From: Alphaproteobacteria bacterium | GTDB taxonomy: Bacteria; Pseudomonadota; Alphaproteobacteria; MPNO01; UBA830 | Assembly (NCBI GenBank): GCA_022822405.1 | Contig: JAJEBT010000101.1 | Span: 1-42,436, forward strand | Direction: 5' to 3' | DNA: 42,436 nucleotides | Shown: one piece after another, positions 40,736 to 42,436 of the stretch | Layout: each line of letters starts with the position of its first letter | Position numbering within the stretch: the first letter of the stretch is position 1 | The notes under the pieces: generated by a model | Seen by the model: the letters and a program-made list of their open reading frames with translations, nothing else | Databases searched by the model: none | What the model was told of the DNA's origin: nothing | Made by a program: the position numbers and the translations under genes

Positions 40736-41454
40736 CAGGTCACCGGCTTCTCGTCCTCGAAATTCCGCGCCTGCCGGCTCTCGTTGCGCGCCGTCTCGGC
40801 CCGGCAGCGCTCCCAGATTTCCGCTCCGTAATATGCGGTGAAGTCGTCATGGATTCTCTGGAACGGCAGGTCGGACCAGAGTCCATGGTTTGCGACATAC
40901 TGCATGTGTTTGCGTCCATGCTTGTCGAACTCTTGCAGGAGCGCGTCTTCGACGCCGTCGAACTCGGTCGGCGTGACGTCGAACTTGTCGCAGAGTTCGA
41001 TATTGAACGCCGGTGCCGCCTTGACCCATTTGCCGTCGATAAGCATGACGGCATACCCGTGGTGCAGGAACAGGTCCTTGCCGCCCATCGCGTCGCGAAG
41101 GCGCGGGCTACACATGTGGTTGGTCACGTCCGACAGCCCGATCGCGGCCGGGATGCCGGCATAGCGGGCAACGGCGGTGAGCAGGGACGCTTTCGGAATG
41201 CAGTATGCAGCCCCGGTCTCGAGCACGTCGCTGGCCCTGTAGGCGTCCACGCGGTCGGTGATCCTGTAGGGGTCATAGCGGATGGCGTCGCGGACGGCGT
41301 AAAAGGCCCTGATCGCGGTTTCGCGGTCGCCGGTGGCGCCATCGACCGCGCGTTCGGCGAATTCGCGGGTTGTCGGATGATCGAAGTCGAAGAACGGTGT
41401 CGGTTTCAGGTATTCGTCCGAAGGTTCCGGATATCCGGTTTCGTGAAATTCCAT
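40735..41454 (-). CDS. Transglutaminase-like (cysteine protease fold) protein
   Basis: 239 residues from ATG 41454 (MEFHETGYPEP) with AGAGG eight bases upstream. The transglutaminase-like core has Cys85 in ETGAAYCIPKASLLTAVARY, the histidine in LFLHHGYAVMLIDGKW (131-132) and, where a catalytic Asp is expected, KAAPAFNIELC with no acid at the usual place. No signal peptide or membrane segment, so it is predicted cytosolic. Members without the Asp may be non-protease hydrolases or binding proteins. It forms a two-gene unit with the hydratase, which suggests a joint catabolic step. The substrate is unknown. Confidence 0.8.
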   Translation of the reverse strand: MEFHETGYPEPSDEYLKPTPFFDFDHPTTREFAERAVDGATGDRETAIRAFYAVRDAIRYDPYRITDRVDAYRASDVLETGAAYCIPKASLLTAVARYAGIPAAIGLSDVTNHMCSPRLRDAMGGKDLFLHHGYAVMLIDGKWVKAAPAFNIELCDKFDVTPTEFDGVEDALLQEFDKHGRKHMQYVANHGLWSDLPFQRIHDDFTAYYGAEIWERCRAETARNESRQARNFEDEKPVT

Positions 41455-41785
41455 CTTGACGCCTCTGTGGTCGGGGATGCCGAAACATATGGCATGGCGG
41501 TGGAACCGGCAAGCCGGCAGGGGGATGGCGGCTTCGGCGGACCGCGCCTTGACGCCGAACCATTTTTCCTCCCACAAATTGTCGGGACCATTGGAAAATT
41601 ACGTTGCTTGGATCCATGAACGAAGCGTCCGGTAATTGAACGGATTGCAAGGTCGCGCCTGGGATGTCCTATGCACTGACCTGTTCAATCAGATAAGCTC
41701 TTGGTGCAGAAAGAGCTGCTGGGACGAAGCCGTCGAATGAAGCGTGAATTGACCGTATTTCGGCGGATATGGTAGGGGATCGGCC
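41455..41785. other. Intergenic region before the toxin-antitoxin pair
   Basis: 331 bases between divergent starts. It is more A+T-rich than the neighbouring genes. TTGACC at 41749 and TATGGT at 41768 are too close (13 bases) for a normal promoter pair. The AGGGGA ribosome-binding site of the antitoxin lies at 41774. No gene or clear operator is seen. Confidence 0.45.
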
Positions 41786-42019
41786 ATGAAGATGACCGTT
41801 GAATTCGACGATGGCCTCGCGCGCGCCGCCGAGGCTTGCGCTGCCGAGAGGGGCGAAACGCTCGGCAGTCTGATCGAGCGCGTCCTGAGCGACTATGTGC
41901 AGGGAGCACGCGCTGGGGGGCCTTCCACGGCTCTGCTGACGAAGGGCGGACGTCCGGTGCCTGGCGTCGATATCGACAGTCGAGCTGCGCTGTACGACTT
42001 CATGGACGCGAGCAATTGA
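41786..42019 (+). CDS. vapB: VapB-type antitoxin (ribbon-helix-helix)
   Basis: 77 residues, AGGGGA six bases before the ATG. The N-terminal part MKMTVEFDDGLARAAEACAA and the following TLGSLIERVLSDYVQ form a ribbon-helix-helix DNA-binding domain. The C-terminal tail LTKGGRPVPGVDIDSRAALYDFMD matches the toxin-wrapping tail of this VapB group (PGVDLDDSAALLDLM-like). It would neutralise the VapC RNase and repress its own operon as a complex. Its stop overlaps the TTG start of the toxin gene (TTGA). Confidence 0.85.
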   Translation: MKMTVEFDDGLARAAEACAAERGETLGSLIERVLSDYVQGARAGGPSTALLTKGGRPVPGVDIDSRAALYDFMDASN

Positions 42020-42436
42020 TCGCGGTCGACACGAACGTCCTCATCCACGCCCATCGCGAGGAATCGCCAAAGCATCGCGCCGCATTGACGCGCTTGGAGG
42101 TACTTACAGTTTCGGCGTTGGCTTGGGGCATTCCGGTATTCTGCATCGGCGAATTCCTCCGCGTGATCACGCACCCGCGGCTATTTGATCCGCCACACAG
42201 CGCGGCGGAAGCGTGCGATGCCTTGGCGCGTCTGCTGTCACCGGACAACGTTGCGGTCCTCCGACCAGGTCCCAGCTACCCGGCACGGCTGCGCGAGGCA
42301 GTTCTCGAAGTCGGCGCCGTCGGCAACCTCGTCTTCGACGCCTAGATCGTGGCCCTGTGTCGGGACTGCGGGGTCTCGGCGCTGCTCACTGAAGACCGAG
42401 ATTTCGAGCGGTTCCGGAAACTCGAGATCGAGCGGC
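42016..42436 (+). pseudogene. vapC: VapC-type PIN-domain toxin interrupted by an amber codon (3' end outside window)
   Basis: TTG at 42016 overlaps the antitoxin stop and opens LIAVDTNVLIHAHREESP, the PIN-domain start with the first catalytic Asp. IGEFLRVITHPRLF holds the second acid and GNLVFDA the third. The next codon is TAG (42343-42345). Beyond it the same frame continues IVALCRDCGVSALLTEDRDFERF to the window edge, which is the normal end of this family (DAHIAAL...TxDRDFxRF, with the fourth acid). The codon at the TAG is usually His or Gln, so CAG to TAG is the likely change. The product would be cut before the last acidic residue and be inactive unless amber is read through. 109 codons precede the stop. 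Confidence 0.8.

Noticed and set aside
1..42436. CRISPR arrays, prophage modules, complete insertion sequences or biosynthetic megasynthases
   Set aside because: No regular spaced repeats, capsid or tail genes, intact transposase or modular enzymes were seen on either strand.

Overview
The window looks like a chromosome segment from a high-G+C, Gram-negative alphaproteobacterium, probably near the Rhodospirillales. Three things point that way. There is a DUF2794 gene, a family known from Alphaproteobacteria. The housekeeping block dnaB-alr-mlaE-mlaF-radA-cvpA-purF-SDR and the block yfgM-bamB-der are arranged as in that class. Isoprenoids come from the MEP route (dxs) with a type 2 IPP isomerase, and feed HpnC/HpnD/HpnE squalene synthesis. 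No rRNA, intact tRNA or CRISPR array is visible.

Layout. 1-5.8 kb is an accessory stretch: the 3' part of a TonB-dependent receptor, a cysteine-rich secreted protein of visibly lower G+C, the C-terminal remnant of a serine recombinase, and two secreted proteins of unknown role, one of them beta-trefoil-like. It ends at an exact tRNA 3' half (anticodon arm to CCA) that overlaps the stop codon of an amidohydrolase gene. 5.8-10.4 kb holds that amidohydrolase and, divergently, a DctP receptor with a fused DctQM permease. 10.5-14.6 kb holds idi2, a NUDIX hydrolase, a class II aldolase-like protein, DUF2794 and hpnC. 14.7-17.0 kb is a two-gene unit with its own promoter: a periplasmic LolA-like protein translationally coupled to an outer-membrane beta-barrel. 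17.0-22.3 kb, on the minus strand, runs ispA, dxs, hpnD, hpnE, so isoprenoid precursor and squalene genes lie together. 22.7-26.1 kb is yfgM-bamB-der. 26.4-34.8 kb is an eight-gene minus-strand operon with gaps or overlaps of 5 bases or fewer. 35.2-41.5 kb holds a glutathione transferase, a cyclopropane fatty acid synthase, a Lpp/OprI-like alanine-zipper lipoprotein convergent with an L,D-transpeptidase, ubiX, and a hydratase/transglutaminase-like pair. The right edge is a vapBC toxin-antitoxin pair whose toxin is interrupted by an amber codon.

A theme is the cell envelope: hopanoid-type lipids, LolA-like/barrel transport, MlaEF lipid trafficking, BamB, cyclopropane lipids, alanine racemase, and a possible lipoprotein-to-peptidoglycan tether. 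The points most worth checking are the Lpp-like/L,D-transpeptidase pair, the LolA-like/barrel pair set among the hopanoid genes without its usual RND exporter, the tRNA 3' half, the amber codon in vapC, and a non-canonical ABC signature in MlaF. Starts were re-chosen from ribosome-binding sites and gene overlaps, and protein lengths refer to those starts. All family calls are from recognised motifs, not from database searches.
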